Positions 33,303 through 43,355 are shown, counted from the first letter of the stretch. The stretch is DNA of 45,471 nt from Christensenella sp964438705 (GCA_964438705.1 CAYTKQ010000024.1:1-45471), one strand, 5' to 3'. Notes: generated by a model from the sequence alone, not told the origin. Made by a program: numbers and translations.

Positions 33303-35504
33303 TTACTTCTTTTCGTTGTTCTTTTGCGCGCCTTTTTTGGTGATCAGAAAAAAGACGGACCAGGCGGCGAAGACCGCGACGAGGATCACGATGCCCAATG
33401 TAAAGGGACGATCGGCAGTTGGATTTTCGAACACGGTGGCGGCGTTGAGCAGTGCGGAATTGATCAGGTAGGTTTTCGCTGCGGCGACTTCGAACGTGAC
33501 GTTGCCGTTTTCGTCCACGGGGATACCGTCTTCGTTCAGCGGAAGGATGTCCCGGTTGATGTCATAATAATAGAGATAAACGAGAGAATCCGGCGGATAT
33601 ACGTCGCCCACATAGATGCTCATCTGCGTTCCCTGAGGAAGGAGATCGTTTCTGGAAAGGTCGAGGAATATGGCCTCTTTATCCGCAGAAGATGCCGTGC
33701 GCTTGCCCTGCGGCGCTTTTTGGGTGACGTTCGCCTCCAAACTGATGTTCATGGGAACGGACAGGAGCGATCCGTTAAAGAAGAAAGAATAGGGACGTTC
33801 ACTGTTGACTGAAAAAACAAGATTTCTTGTCTGCCCGATCAGAGGATAAACAACGTTTTCCGGTACGATGGAGGGCTGATTGAGATGCACCTCCACATTT
33901 TCCGGCACATCGGCATTCAGCTTGGAAATGATGCTGTCCGCATCGATGGTCTCCTCCCACACCGTAAGGTTTCTGACTTTGCTGAGTGCCTCGATCTCTT
34001 CTGTGGGGGTCTGGTTGAGATAACTCGACACCGCGTCAAAGACCATGGAATGCTCCTTGAGGAGAGGCGCATTGAATTCGTAGCCGTTGCTTCCATAGTA
34101 CGTTGAATCGAGCACGGCAACCTGAAAGGTATCGGTATCGGCGATTTCCTGCCCGTCGCGCTTCATGGTCTGGATCACGGCAGCCGCATTCCCGTCCTCG
34201 TTAAGATATTTCTGCGCCGTAATATCGATCCCCGCAAACTGGGGAAAGGAGCTTTGCCCCATGATCATATGCTGGTTAAAAAGTTCTTTGAGCGCCGCGC
34301 CCGTCATTTCCACGGTGACGATATAGTTGTCGGACGGCAGGGCATTGTACAGATCGCCAAACGTGACCGTTCCTTCCGGAAGAGACGAAGCAATGGCGCC
34401 GCTCGCCAAAACTGCAATGTCTGCCCCGGTGTCTGCGCGCATCGCCTGTGTGACGAGCTGCCCGAAATTGGTGCTTCCTGTAAGCAAATAGGCCGGGGCT
34501 GCATTCAGAAACACAGGGGAAGAAGTGATCTTGCGCTCCATGATCGGCTGCTGCTGTTTTTCATAATCGATGATCGTTTCGGCGATCGCCTTGTTGGGTG
34601 AAAACGCGGATGCTTCCGCTGTATCCACAAGATGCTCGGTGATCCCGGTGAGTACATTTTTGGAATCGAAGGTCAGCGAAGTGATGCCGAAATCCTCGAA
34701 ATACTTTCCGGCCTGCACGATCATGGGTGTGCGGCCCTGCACATATCCGGGATAGGAAACGAATCCGCCCACGTATGTGTCGTGAGAGTGTCCGTCGACG
34801 ATCAGGTCGATGCCGCTTACCCCCGTAGCAAGATCGATGCTCGAGGTGGGGGTGCTTTCGGCTGTGCCGAGCGAGGAGAGCACGACCACCGCGTTTACAT
34901 TCTGGCTGCGCAGTTCGTTGACGGCGCTTTGCACGGAGGCCAGCAGCGGGGTACCGTACAGGAAGGTAAGACCTTCGATATCGCGCGGGTCTGCCGTTTG
35001 CTGTACTTCGGGCGTCGCGACGCCGATCACGCCGATCTTCACACCGCTTTTTTCAAAAACGCGGTAAGGCTCGAACAGCGGCTGATCATCCTTTAAAATA
35101 TTGATCGCAAGGCCGCGCGCGCCTGAAATTTCCACGAGGTCGACGAGCGCGTCCGTGCCATAATCAAAATCGTGATCGCCGGGCGTAAGGGCATGATAGC
35201 CTACCTGATCCATCACGGCGGCAATGCTCTGCCCGTTGCTCAAATTCGCAAACGCGCTGCCGGAAAACGCGTCGCCCGCGTCAAAAATAAGCCGTCCGTC
35301 CGATGTGTCGTCCCGGATGACGGTCTCAAAACGCGCGTAACCAATCGACGTCTCATTGCCCACCGCGTGTCCGTGTACGTCGTTCGTATGATAGATATTG
35401 ATGACGGTCTCGTCCGTCGCGGGAGCCGCGGCGGCAAGGCCGGGAATCAGCATGAAAATAAACAGGATTGCCAGCAGGATTGCCGGCGTTTTTTTATGAC
35501 GCAT
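33303..35504 (-). CDS. Surface 5'-nucleotidase/2',3'-cyclic phosphodiesterase-like enzyme
   Basis: The 733-residue protein has a signal peptide (residues 1-26), a metallophosphoesterase domain with NIYHTNDVHGHAVG (about 36-49), FDAGDAFSGSA (about 74-84), TPGDHDFDYG (about 107-116) and VDGHSHDTY (about 230-238), then a 5'-nucleotidase C-terminal domain (LPSDNYIVTVEMTGAALKELF, about 390-410), a beta-rich extension and a C-terminal membrane helix (about 703-722) with a basic tail. It would act outside the cell on nucleotides. The usual GNHD/E motif has Asp at residue 110 instead of Asn. Confidence 0.87.
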   Translation of the reverse strand: MRHKKTPAILLAILFIFMLIPGLAAAAPATDETVINIYHTNDVHGHAVGNETSIGYARFETVIRDDTSDGRLIFDAGDAFSGSAFANLSNGQSIAAVMDQVGYHALTPGDHDFDYGTDALVDLVEISGARGLAINILKDDQPLFEPYRVFEKSGVKIGVIGVATPEVQQTADPRDIEGLTFLYGTPLLASVQSAVNELRSQNVNAVVVLSSLGTAESTPTSSIDLATGVSGIDLIVDGHSHDTYVGGFVSYPGYVQGRTPMIVQAGKYFEDFGITSLTFDSKNVLTGITEHLVDTAEASAFSPNKAIAETIIDYEKQQQPIMERKITSSPVFLNAAPAYLLTGSTNFGQLVTQAMRADTGADIAVLASGAIASSLPEGTVTFGDLYNALPSDNYIVTVEMTGAALKELFNQHMIMGQSSFPQFAGIDITAQKYLNEDGNAAAVIQTMKRDGQEIADTDTFQVAVLDSTYYGSNGYEFNAPLLKEHSMVFDAVSSYLNQTPTEEIEALSKVRNLTVWEETIDADSIISKLNADVPENVEVHLNQPSIVPENVVYPLIGQTRNLVFSVNSERPYSFFFNGSLLSVPMNISLEANVTQKAPQGKRTASSADKEAIFLDLSRNDLLPQGTQMSIYVGDVYPPDSLVYLYYYDINRDILPLNEDGIPVDENGNVTFEVAAAKTYLINSALLNAATVFENPTADRPFTLGIVILVAVFAAWSVFFLITKKGAQKNNEKK

Positions 35505-35637
35505 AGTGCCTCCAAATTATTATCGACCACTATTGTGCATTATACCAAATATGCGCGTGGGATGCAATTTCGGATATGGATTTCGCGGGGCAGGCGTGGT
35601 AAGATATGATTATCATGAAAACGATTGGGAGCGGACT

Positions 35638-36201
35638 ATGGAATTGAAGGAAACGACGCTGAAGCATGAAACGATATACGACGGGAAGATCATCCGCGTG
35701 GAGCGGGACGTTGTGCTGCTGCCAAACGAAAAAGAGGCGGTGCGTGAGGTGGTGCGCCATCCCGGCGGGGTGTGCGTATGCGCGGTGGACGAGGATCTGA
35801 ACCTGTTTTTTGTGCGGCAGTACCGCTATCCCTTTGCGGCGGAGCTGCTGGAGCTGCCCGCGGGGAAGATGGATGTGGAGGGAGAGGACCCTTACGACGC
35901 TGCGCTGCGCGAGCTAAAAGAGGAGACGGGCATCGTTGCGGCAGACATGATGCCGCTCGGCGAAATTTACCCCAGCGTTGGGTTTTGCGATGAAACGATC
36001 CATATGTATCTGGCGGTCAACATCGAGCAGAGCGAGCAATCCCTCGACGAAGATGAATTCATCCATGTGGAAAAAATTCCGCTTGGAAAAGCGGTGGAGA
36101 TGTGTCTGCGGGGAGAGTTGAAGGACGCGAAAACGGTCGCGTGCGTATTAAAGGCCTACATCATTTTAGAGCAGCTCCAGCGGAAGGCAGAACATGATTG
36201 A
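35638..36201 (+). CDS. NUDIX hydrolase, ADP-ribose pyrophosphatase type
   Basis: The 187-residue protein has the ADP-ribose pyrophosphatase layout: DGKIIRVERDVVLLPN (about 15-30), the Nudix box from GKMDVEGEDPYDAALRELKE through EETG (about 78-101, matching GX5EX7REUXEEXGU), and the VGFCDETIHMYLA segment (about 118-130). It would split ADP-ribose or related dinucleotides into AMP and sugar phosphate. GGGAG precedes the ATG at 35638. Its end overlaps the ArsR gene by 8 bp. Confidence 0.92.
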   Translation: MELKETTLKHETIYDGKIIRVERDVVLLPNEKEAVREVVRHPGGVCVCAVDEDLNLFFVRQYRYPFAAELLELPAGKMDVEGEDPYDAALRELKEETGIVAADMMPLGEIYPSVGFCDETIHMYLAVNIEQSEQSLDEDEFIHVEKIPLGKAVEMCLRGELKDAKTVACVLKAYIILEQLQRKAEHD

Positions 36202-36490
36202 GCAGCACGCCGGGAAGGAAGAACTTGAAGAGATGAGCGTCATTTTCAAGATGCTCAGCGATAGGACGCGCCTCTTGATTCTGCTGGCCTTAAAGGGCAG
36301 TGAACTGTGCGTCGCACATTTATGCGAGGCGGTGGGTATGGAGCAGAGTGCGGTATCGCACCAGTTGAAGAATCTTCGTGCCGCGCGGCTCGTCAAGAGC
36401 AGGAAGGATGGAAAAAACGTCTACTACAGTTTGGACGACGATCATGTGCTGCACATCATCGATCAGGTGTTGATGCATGTGCGCCATTGA
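36194..36490 (+). CDS. ArsR/SmtB family repressor with CzrA-type zinc site
   Basis: The 98-residue protein has the winged helix fold with the recognition region GMEQSAVSHQLKNLRAARLV (about 48-67) and the wing KSRKDGKNVYYSL. At the C-terminal alpha-5 helix it shows D-x-H-x10-H-x2-H (DDH, then HVRH), the metal-binding pattern of Zn/Co sensors such as CzrA. No alpha-3N cysteine pair (as in CadC) is evident, although CVAHLC lies near alpha-3. It should release DNA when zinc binds. A Zn/Cd-type ATPase with a fitting operator is encoded at 43429. It overlaps the NUDIX gene by 8 bp. Confidence 0.9.
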   Translation: MIEQHAGKEELEEMSVIFKMLSDRTRLLILLALKGSELCVAHLCEAVGMEQSAVSHQLKNLRAARLVKSRKDGKNVYYSLDDDHVLHIIDQVLMHVRH

Positions 36491-36572
36491 GCTTGAATCA
36501 GGACTCCGCTGCGGCGGGGAAACGAGGCATATTCGATGGATTCAAACGATTGGGTTTGTTCGCAATCACATA

Positions 36573-36610
36573 AAAGAACCTGTGCAAATTTCATTGCGCA
36601 GGTTCTTTTT
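36573..36610. terminator. Bidirectional terminator between arsR and the surface-protein gene
   Basis: AGAACCTGTGCAA and TTGCGCAGGTTCT form a 13-pair stem (one wobble) with T runs on both strands. Confidence 0.85.
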
Positions 36611-36640
36611 GTTGATTAAATGGATGTCTGTTTGTTCAGG

Positions 36641-39600
36641 TCAACGCGTTCCTTTGGCCTTGCGCAGTTTGCAAATTCTGTATACAGCGAATGCCGTACC
36701 CGCGCCCACCGCCGCGATCAGCAGGATGAACAGCCATGCGTTAGAATCCGCAGATTTGGATTGATCCGTTCCGGCTGCCAGCGGCGATTGGGTATCGCCG
36801 ATCTGTTCACCATTTACGCCCGCGTCTGCCACCTGCGGCTCTTCCTCCGCGCCATCCGCAGGCTGATTGCCCGCGTCCGCTGACTGCGGTGCTTCTTCCG
36901 TATCAATCCGCGCCGGCGTTATAAGCTCGCCGTTCAGATTCGGAGTCGTTCCCGTATTGGGCTGATTTCCTCCGGCGGGCGGTGTCGTCCCACCTGTCCC
37001 TGTGTTGGGCCGATTTCCGGCGGGCGGTGTCGTACCGCCGTTTTCCGGAGTGACGGGCGGTTGCGGTGTGACCGGAGGTTCGGGCGCCTGTACCCGCTCC
37101 AGTTGGCTGATTGCCGCGTAGATTTCCGCAGACAGCTCGTCAACCCTTTGCTGCGTCACATTCTCATCCGATATGATAGACGCCGCCGATTCAACCACGC
37201 TCTGCAAGACATTCACGCTGGCCGCCGTATAAAGCGACACATTCACATTCCCCGCAGCACGCACAGCCGCGCGCAGACCCGTCTTGTTTGCTTTCAGCCG
37301 CGCTTCGCCGACCTTCTGCATCAGCGCGTTCTTGGCCGCGTCTACATCCGCCTGCGTCGCCTCCGTATTCTCATATACCGCCATCGCCGCAACAAGTGCT
37401 TCCTGAAGCCCCAATACGCTTGCCGGTGCATATTGTGCGATGTTCACAACGATCGCATTTGCAAGGTTGATCGCCGTGGCGAGGCCGACCTTGTTGGCGC
37501 GTGCCTTCAGCTGCTTAAACGCCTCCTGCAATCCTGTAAACGCTTTTTGAATATCCTCATCCAGCGCATTCTCATCCGCGAGCACCTCTTGGGCGGCGGT
37601 CAGCGCGGTTTTGAATATTGTCCATGTTCCTTCTGTAAACAACGCCTCGTTCAATGTTCCGACTGTGTCTACCAAAGCTTTCAGCTGTGTTTTGTCGCCT
37701 TTCTCCCACAGCGCTGTCAATGCGTCAAGCAGCGTTTGGCTTTGCGCTTCCACCATATCCTGCGTCAAAAGCGCGGGTGGTGTATTTGCGAGCAGGTCAT
37801 TTGCGTTTTGTATTTCTGCGCGCAATGCCGCGACCGCTTTGGGGATATACAATTCTTCCTGCTCCAGCGCTTTTTGCGCCGTCACGATCAGGTTGAGCAG
37901 CACCGACGTGTTCACGCTGACGGGAGTAAGCCCGTTTCCTGCGGTAATCAGCGCTTTTTGCGCCGCATCCACCGCTGTCACGCTTGCGTTTTCAGGATTT
38001 GCGAGCAGCACCGCCGCGCGATCCATCGCCGCCTTGAACGGTGACCAGCTTTCCGCTGTATAGCCCGTTTCTTCAAACTGCCCATACATCTGTACAACCA
38101 TGCCGAGCATTGAGAGGAAGGCTTCGTCTGCGCGCGGCTCCAGATTGCTCTGCGCTTCTGTCAGCGCCGTACGCATCTCATCAAATGCTTGTACTTCGGC
38201 GTTTGCGTTTTCAAGAAGGGCTTCTGCTGCCTTGATCGTATCTGCGAACGCGTTTTTGCTGTTGAGCGTATACATGCTTACATCGAGCGCAACCGCCATG
38301 TCATACGCTGAGCGCAGCGCCATCTTCGCATCAAACGCCTCGAGCGCTTTTTTTGCTCCTGCGATGAACGCATGATCCGTCAGCGCGTCCATGCTTGCCC
38401 CGCCCGTTTGCAGATAAGCGTCCACAGCCTGTTCTGCATCGGCGATCAGCGCTGCGACCTCCGCCTTATTTTCTTCTGTGATCGTGCCGACATTTTGATA
38501 GCCCGCGAGCTTTGCAATCGCTTCGTTCGCCGCCGCAAGAGTCTCCTCTGCATAATTTGCTACCGTTACGTCAAACGTTGTCTGCTTTTCCGCATAGCGC
38601 ACGGTGAGCGTCTGCTTTCCAGTTTGCTCTTTGTCGAAGCCGCTCACCATATCCGGCGAAACAGGAAGCTGTGCGGTCGTCCCATCGGCATAAGTGACGC
38701 CGATCGCCGCGCCGAGGACATCCAGATCGGTCCCGACCTGATATTCCACGGCGTAAGGCAACGAATACATCACAATGCTTTCTACTTCGGGATGGGCCGG
38801 CGGAGTTAGAGTGAATTCAAAATTACGGATTTCCATGTAATGGCTGATGTTCGTCCCGTTATGCGTAAAACGTATGGTGCGGGTTTGCCCGTCCAGCTCA
38901 TTTTTTGCGTATAGCAGTTGGGATCCGCTTGGCTTCGACTTGGAATTGGTCACCTCGGTGGAGCCTTCCAAAATTCCTTCGCTGTCGAATATGCTCACAA
39001 TGAAGTTCGCCGAATCGCTTTTTTCCGCACCAAACATCTTGATCGAGGTGAAATTTCCCGTGAGCTCGGCATACGCGCCCTTGTATTTGGTGTCGACCTG
39101 CGCCTCCCGTCTCTGCCATTTGTCTCCCGTGCCTGCGCCATCGGTATTCCCGCCGTCAGGCGAGCCGTCCGGACGGAAAATCTTGATCCATTCCGTATCG
39201 CTGCCGCTGATCTTCTGCGCCGCTGCACCCGGGGCGCGCAGCTTTGCGATTGCGTCGGAAAGGCCGTTAGCGGCGGTTTCAATCATGTCCTGCGTTGCGC
39301 CCGTGCTTCCGTTTACCGCAAGCGCATGACGGTATGCCGTTTCAAACGCGAGCCATGTTTCAAAGGTGTAGGTATCCTTGTTGGACAGAACATCTTTTGC
39401 CTGTCCCTCGAGCAGCGCGTGCAGATAGGTTTTGTTTGTCTGCGACACGGAGGAATCAAGGGTCAAAGTTTTCGTGGTGACAGTTCCGAACTCGTCGCGG
39501 ATATCAAGTGAGACATCTCCCGCGAAGCCTTCCGGCACCTTCATGGAGAATACCGCCTGCCCGTTCGCGTCGATCGTTGCCTGATCGAAAACGGTCACAT

Positions 39601-42600
39601 CGCCCATTCCGCGCGCTGTCAACATGGCCTGCGCATGGCTGTGCAGCCCCTTCAATCCTGCGTAAAGCACACGGCTGTCCTTTTCATAGAAAGTCTCGAT
39701 TTCATCCGTTCCCAGACGCATCGACGGTTTGAAGATAGATACGTTGCCCCCATCGACCGTGTAGGGCAGGGCGATGGGCCGCATCGTTTCAGCTTCATAC
39801 AGAAGGATCGCCAGCCGTTTTGTTGCGGCTCCCTCCGGTATTGTCGTATTGGTCGCGAACCGCTTGCTCTCTCCGGGATTGAGGGAGAAGGATTCTCGCG
39901 CGACCGTCAACGTCTCTTTGCTCGCGCTTACATCATAAAGCACGGTCGCGATTTCCCCCGCAAAGGGTTTTGCGGAGTGGTTTGTGACGGGAACAGAGAT
40001 GTCGAGCTCCTGTCCGTCCTCCAACTCGTATATCAGAGAGTCGTCTCGCTTCACGGTGATCGGGCCGGAAGTGATCTTTTCAACCGATTCATCGGACGAG
40101 TTCACGATCAGCGCGTCAAGAATGAAGTATTCCCCCGACACCTTTTCAGCCTTTATCTTATAGTCACCGTCCGGCAGGATCGGGGAAGCGTACACGACCG
40201 CCTGCGGCGTGCGTGCTGCGCTGGTGCAATCCACGGTTTTTTCATCAACGGCCTTGCCGCCGCTATCCGTGAGTGTGACCTTCACGTTGCCCATGTTGTT
40301 TTCCGTGCGTGTCATATATTTGATCTGCGATCCGGTGAAGTCCATTTCAAAATATGTCGTTCCCGCAGGACCGTTCTGGCTGTATTTGAGATCTTTGTCG
40401 TAGCTGTCCTTGGTATGATCCACCTTGCCTGTATAGACCCACGCGCCGCCATAGCTGATTTCAGGCGCGGTATCGTTGTAATACGTTGTCGTTTCCGCTT
40501 TGATATAGTTGATCGTCATAGGCAGCTGATCGCGATAAATTTCCATGCTCACCGCGCCGCCGAGCGGGATTTGATCATACAGCGGCATAAAGGTATCCTT
40601 ATATCCAAGCACATTTCCGTTGACCGACTTGATGATGTCGTTCATTTTAAACCCGTATTGGGCGGCCGCGGAGCCTTCGGGCACTTCCTCAAAGTATACG
40701 CCATTGAAATCCCGGGTGCCTGTTGCGGACTGTATCGCCTCATTGTGGACCGCCGTGATGGTTGCGCCCAGCCAATCCTCGCGCATCACCATGTTGGAGG
40801 AGCCTCCTCCGGGCGACAGCTTCGCAAATACGGGCGACTTATAGGCGCAGCCCGGCTTCCCGAACTGATCCATGGAAAAGTTTTCAAAACCGATTTCTTC
40901 CATCACGTCCGTGTTGTTCACCGTATAATCGTTCTTTCTGGGATCTGTGAACATCGGGTTGTCAGTAACGGCGTTCTGGTCAAAGCCGAGGCTTTCCCAA
41001 TTTCCCGGCCAGTTGATCTTCTGTCCAAAATCATACACCCAGTTTTTATCGACCGCATTTTTGCTGTTGGCAAGATCGTTTGAGCCGGCAAATTGATAGG
41101 GCGCGTTTTGCAGCACGATGTTGCCGTATACTTCGTCGTGCGCATCCTTGAAGGTACAGTGAATGTTGAATTCACCGTTGACGATGATGTTGTTATGGAC
41201 TTTTCGGTTGAAGCCCTCCCGCAGCTTGATGCCCATATTCAGGCACAAATTATTGTAGATTTCGTAATTGGAGGAGCCATCGTCAAGGTCAATGCCCCAT
41301 GTGTGAGTCTTGCCGTCGTGATACCAGCGGTTATCGTGGATCACGATGGGGTCGATCACATCCAGCAGGGCGTTGGGATACTTGATATCGCCGCGGTTTC
41401 CGCCGGTGTCGAAGCCGTTAAGTGACCAAAAACGATCGCGTCCCCACGAATTGAATTGGCCGTGATCCGCCGTTTCCCGCTGACAGTCGAACACATCGTT
41501 GAACGCAATTTCATGACCACCGAACGTTCCGTCGTTTACGTTGATGCCCGCCCGCGGACTTTCGTGGATCGTGTTTTGCAGCACCTTGATGTTGTGCGCG
41601 ACAGACAGGCTGACGCCGCACGACTGCTTTTCAAAAATGCCTACGTCCATGATATGGTTTTTGGATATGGTGATGTCCTTCGGATAATGCTCGGCCTTAG
41701 GCCCGGGCGTTGTATCGTCAATGGAGGTTTTATGTACATAATAAGGATCTGATTCCGGCATGGGTTTGCCGTCGCGGAGGTTGACTTCCCAGAAGGATGG
41801 TTCCCGCACCGATTCGGGCAGCCCCGCGAGCAGGATTCCCGTGGAGCCGAGGTGCAGTATTTCGTTGTTGTCAATCGTATGGCCGCTGTTGTGGCCGCTG
41901 ATAAAAATACCGTTCCCACCGATCTCCTGAATCGTACAGTTTTGGATCGTCAGGTTTTCCGCGTCCTGCAAGAAAAGAGCTCCGGCGCGCACGACGCACC
42001 AGTCTCCGCGCATCAGCGGAATATAGTCTCCGGTGAACATGGTGCGTTTGGTTTTTGATATCTCAAAGCCGTCGATCGTAATGTCCGTTACGGCTTTTCC
42101 GCCCTTTTCACCGGTGAATTTCAAAATTTCTTCCGTTACGGCGCCTTCGATCGTCGCGGCTGCGAGATCCACGCCGGATTCCGGATAGACGTAAAGCTTG
42201 CCCTGCTTGTTGTCATAGTACCATTCGAGCGGGCTATCCACCTCTTCCAGCAGATTTTCCACCAGAATATTGTTATTGATTCCCGCGCCGCGGTTGTTGT
42301 CTCCTATCCACGTATATTTTAGGCCCAGCGGATTATTCGAATCTTTTCCCGTGACAATGAAGGAATTCCCGCCCCAGGCGTTTTGATGAATCGCCCTGAT
42401 ATATGCGCCGGCGGGATCGGCCCACCCTGCGGACCGGGTCTTGATGTTGGCCTGCGAGGTAGAGCCTTGCAGCGTTTGCGACGCGTCATAGTTCGGATAG
42501 CGCCCCATGATCTGCTTCTTTCCGTCGATATAGAGCTGATCGACGTCCAGCCCTGCTGGCACGTCGGCAACATAAATATTGCCTTTATATTCCGACCATG

Positions 42601-43099
42601 CGAGTTTATTCTCCGATGTCTGCAACGTCTTTGCACCGGACAGGACGACTTTTTCCCCGTCATACGAGCGATAAGTTACGGGAGCGGCGGCTGTGCCGCT
42701 GTCGGCAGCTTCAAACACCACCGGCTGCTCAAAGAAATATTTTCCTTCCCGCACATAGACCGTGATTGGCTTCGCCGCGGTCTTCAACAGCTCACGCACC
42801 ACACTGCGGGCGCGTTCTACGCTGACAAACGGCGCGTCTATCGAGCCGATGTTGGAAATATCGTTTCCGTCCGTCGAAACGAAAACCGCTATTTCGGAGC
42901 TTCCTTCAGAGGTTTCCAATAGCTTTGCCGCCGCATCCCCGGCGGAAATGGTGTCGGCTAACAGCCCGGCCTGTTCTTTGGCTTCTTTCATAAAGCCGCC
43001 AGCCGTCCGGGCGTCCCCCGGCACACCCGCGGCAAGTGCCGTCGAGAAGCTGCCGAATACGACCAGAATAACCAAAATTGCACAAACAATCTTTCTCAT
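36641..43099 (-). CDS. 2152-residue cell-surface beta-helix protein with PDZ, CBM-like and FIVAR domains
   Basis: A very large secreted protein. In order: signal peptide (1-24); a GH141-like right-handed beta-helix catalytic-type domain (about 70-770, opening VSTDGNDISNIGSIDAPFVS, with Asn/Ile-rich coils); a PDZ-like domain (about 790-870, EVPEGSAAAQYGFKMNDIIKSVNG); two beta-sandwich carbohydrate-binding-like modules (about 885-1010 and 1295-1435); an Ig-like domain (about 1436-1510); several helical FIVAR-type repeats (about 1220-1290 and 1516-2005); a Pro/Gly/Thr-rich wall-spanning linker (about 2005-2105); one membrane helix (about 2113-2140) and a basic tail. No LPXTG is seen. The plan suits a polysaccharide- or glycan-degrading enzyme fixed to the cell surface; activity is inferred. 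GGGGG precedes the ATG by 7 nt. Confidence 0.85.
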   Translation of the reverse strand: MRKIVCAILVILVVFGSFSTALAAGVPGDARTAGGFMKEAKEQAGLLADTISAGDAAAKLLETSEGSSEIAVFVSTDGNDISNIGSIDAPFVSVERARSVVRELLKTAAKPITVYVREGKYFFEQPVVFEAADSGTAAAPVTYRSYDGEKVVLSGAKTLQTSENKLAWSEYKGNIYVADVPAGLDVDQLYIDGKKQIMGRYPNYDASQTLQGSTSQANIKTRSAGWADPAGAYIRAIHQNAWGGNSFIVTGKDSNNPLGLKYTWIGDNNRGAGINNNILVENLLEEVDSPLEWYYDNKQGKLYVYPESGVDLAAATIEGAVTEEILKFTGEKGGKAVTDITIDGFEISKTKRTMFTGDYIPLMRGDWCVVRAGALFLQDAENLTIQNCTIQEIGGNGIFISGHNSGHTIDNNEILHLGSTGILLAGLPESVREPSFWEVNLRDGKPMPESDPYYVHKTSIDDTTPGPKAEHYPKDITISKNHIMDVGIFEKQSCGVSLSVAHNIKVLQNTIHESPRAGINVNDGTFGGHEIAFNDVFDCQRETADHGQFNSWGRDRFWSLNGFDTGGNRGDIKYPNALLDVIDPIVIHDNRWYHDGKTHTWGIDLDDGSSNYEIYNNLCLNMGIKLREGFNRKVHNNIIVNGEFNIHCTFKDAHDEVYGNIVLQNAPYQFAGSNDLANSKNAVDKNWVYDFGQKINWPGNWESLGFDQNAVTDNPMFTDPRKNDYTVNNTDVMEEIGFENFSMDQFGKPGCAYKSPVFAKLSPGGGSSNMVMREDWLGATITAVHNEAIQSATGTRDFNGVYFEEVPEGSAAAQYGFKMNDIIKSVNGNVLGYKDTFMPLYDQIPLGGAVSMEIYRDQLPMTINYIKAETTTYYNDTAPEISYGGAWVYTGKVDHTKDSYDKDLKYSQNGPAGTTYFEMDFTGSQIKYMTRTENNMGNVKVTLTDSGGKAVDEKTVDCTSAARTPQAVVYASPILPDGDYKIKAEKVSGEYFILDALIVNSSDESVEKITSGPITVKRDDSLIYELEDGQELDISVPVTNHSAKPFAGEIATVLYDVSASKETLTVARESFSLNPGESKRFATNTTIPEGAATKRLAILLYEAETMRPIALPYTVDGGNVSIFKPSMRLGTDEIETFYEKDSRVLYAGLKGLHSHAQAMLTARGMGDVTVFDQATIDANGQAVFSMKVPEGFAGDVSLDIRDEFGTVTTKTLTLDSSVSQTNKTYLHALLEGQAKDVLSNKDTYTFETWLAFETAYRHALAVNGSTGATQDMIETAANGLSDAIAKLRAPGAAAQKISGSDTEWIKIFRPDGSPDGGNTDGAGTGDKWQRREAQVDTKYKGAYAELTGNFTSIKMFGAEKSDSANFIVSIFDSEGILEGSTEVTNSKSKPSGSQLLYAKNELDGQTRTIRFTHNGTNISHYMEIRNFEFTLTPPAHPEVESIVMYSLPYAVEYQVGTDLDVLGAAIGVTYADGTTAQLPVSPDMVSGFDKEQTGKQTLTVRYAEKQTTFDVTVANYAEETLAAANEAIAKLAGYQNVGTITEENKAEVAALIADAEQAVDAYLQTGGASMDALTDHAFIAGAKKALEAFDAKMALRSAYDMAVALDVSMYTLNSKNAFADTIKAAEALLENANAEVQAFDEMRTALTEAQSNLEPRADEAFLSMLGMVVQMYGQFEETGYTAESWSPFKAAMDRAAVLLANPENASVTAVDAAQKALITAGNGLTPVSVNTSVLLNLIVTAQKALEQEELYIPKAVAALRAEIQNANDLLANTPPALLTQDMVEAQSQTLLDALTALWEKGDKTQLKALVDTVGTLNEALFTEGTWTIFKTALTAAQEVLADENALDEDIQKAFTGLQEAFKQLKARANKVGLATAINLANAIVVNIAQYAPASVLGLQEALVAAMAVYENTEATQADVDAAKNALMQKVGEARLKANKTGLRAAVRAAGNVNVSLYTAASVNVLQSVVESAASIISDENVTQQRVDELSAEIYAAISQLERVQAPEPPVTPQPPVTPENGGTTPPAGNRPNTGTGGTTPPAGGNQPNTGTTPNLNGELITPARIDTEEAPQSADAGNQPADGAEEEPQVADAGVNGEQIGDTQSPLAAGTDQSKSADSNAWLFILLIAAVGAGTAFAVYRICKLRKAKGTR

Positions 43100-43120
43100 G
43101 TTGTTCCCCCTTTCTTTCTA

Positions 43121-43167
43121 TACCCCAACGAACCATTCTTTGAAAAGCATTACCCCAACGAACCATT
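43121..43167 (-). repeat. 17-bp direct repeats upstream of the surface-protein gene
   Basis: TACCCCAACGAACCATT occurs at 43121-43137 and 43151-43167, exactly 30 bp apart start to start, i.e. about three helical turns. On the minus strand they lie just upstream of the gene's ribosome site. A pair of regulator half-sites is a reasonable guess. The rest of 43168-43355 shows no gene. Confidence 0.85.
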
Positions 43168-43355
43168 ATGAAAAAATTGTATTGATTTTGATGATGTGCT
43201 GTACATCGGGGCTGACATGAACGCGATGTGTAGACGCATCCTTCCCCAATTATCTACAGAATATCAGAGAATCGTCAATTGAGAATCAAAAATTCAATAC
43301 AAACATTAAAGAAATCAACAGAATTTAACGATTTTTTAAAAAACAATTTAGGGGG

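Noticed and set aside
39635..41083. 482-codon open frame opposite the giant surface-protein gene
   Set aside because: It is antisense to continuous, domain-bearing coding sequence and has no family resemblance.
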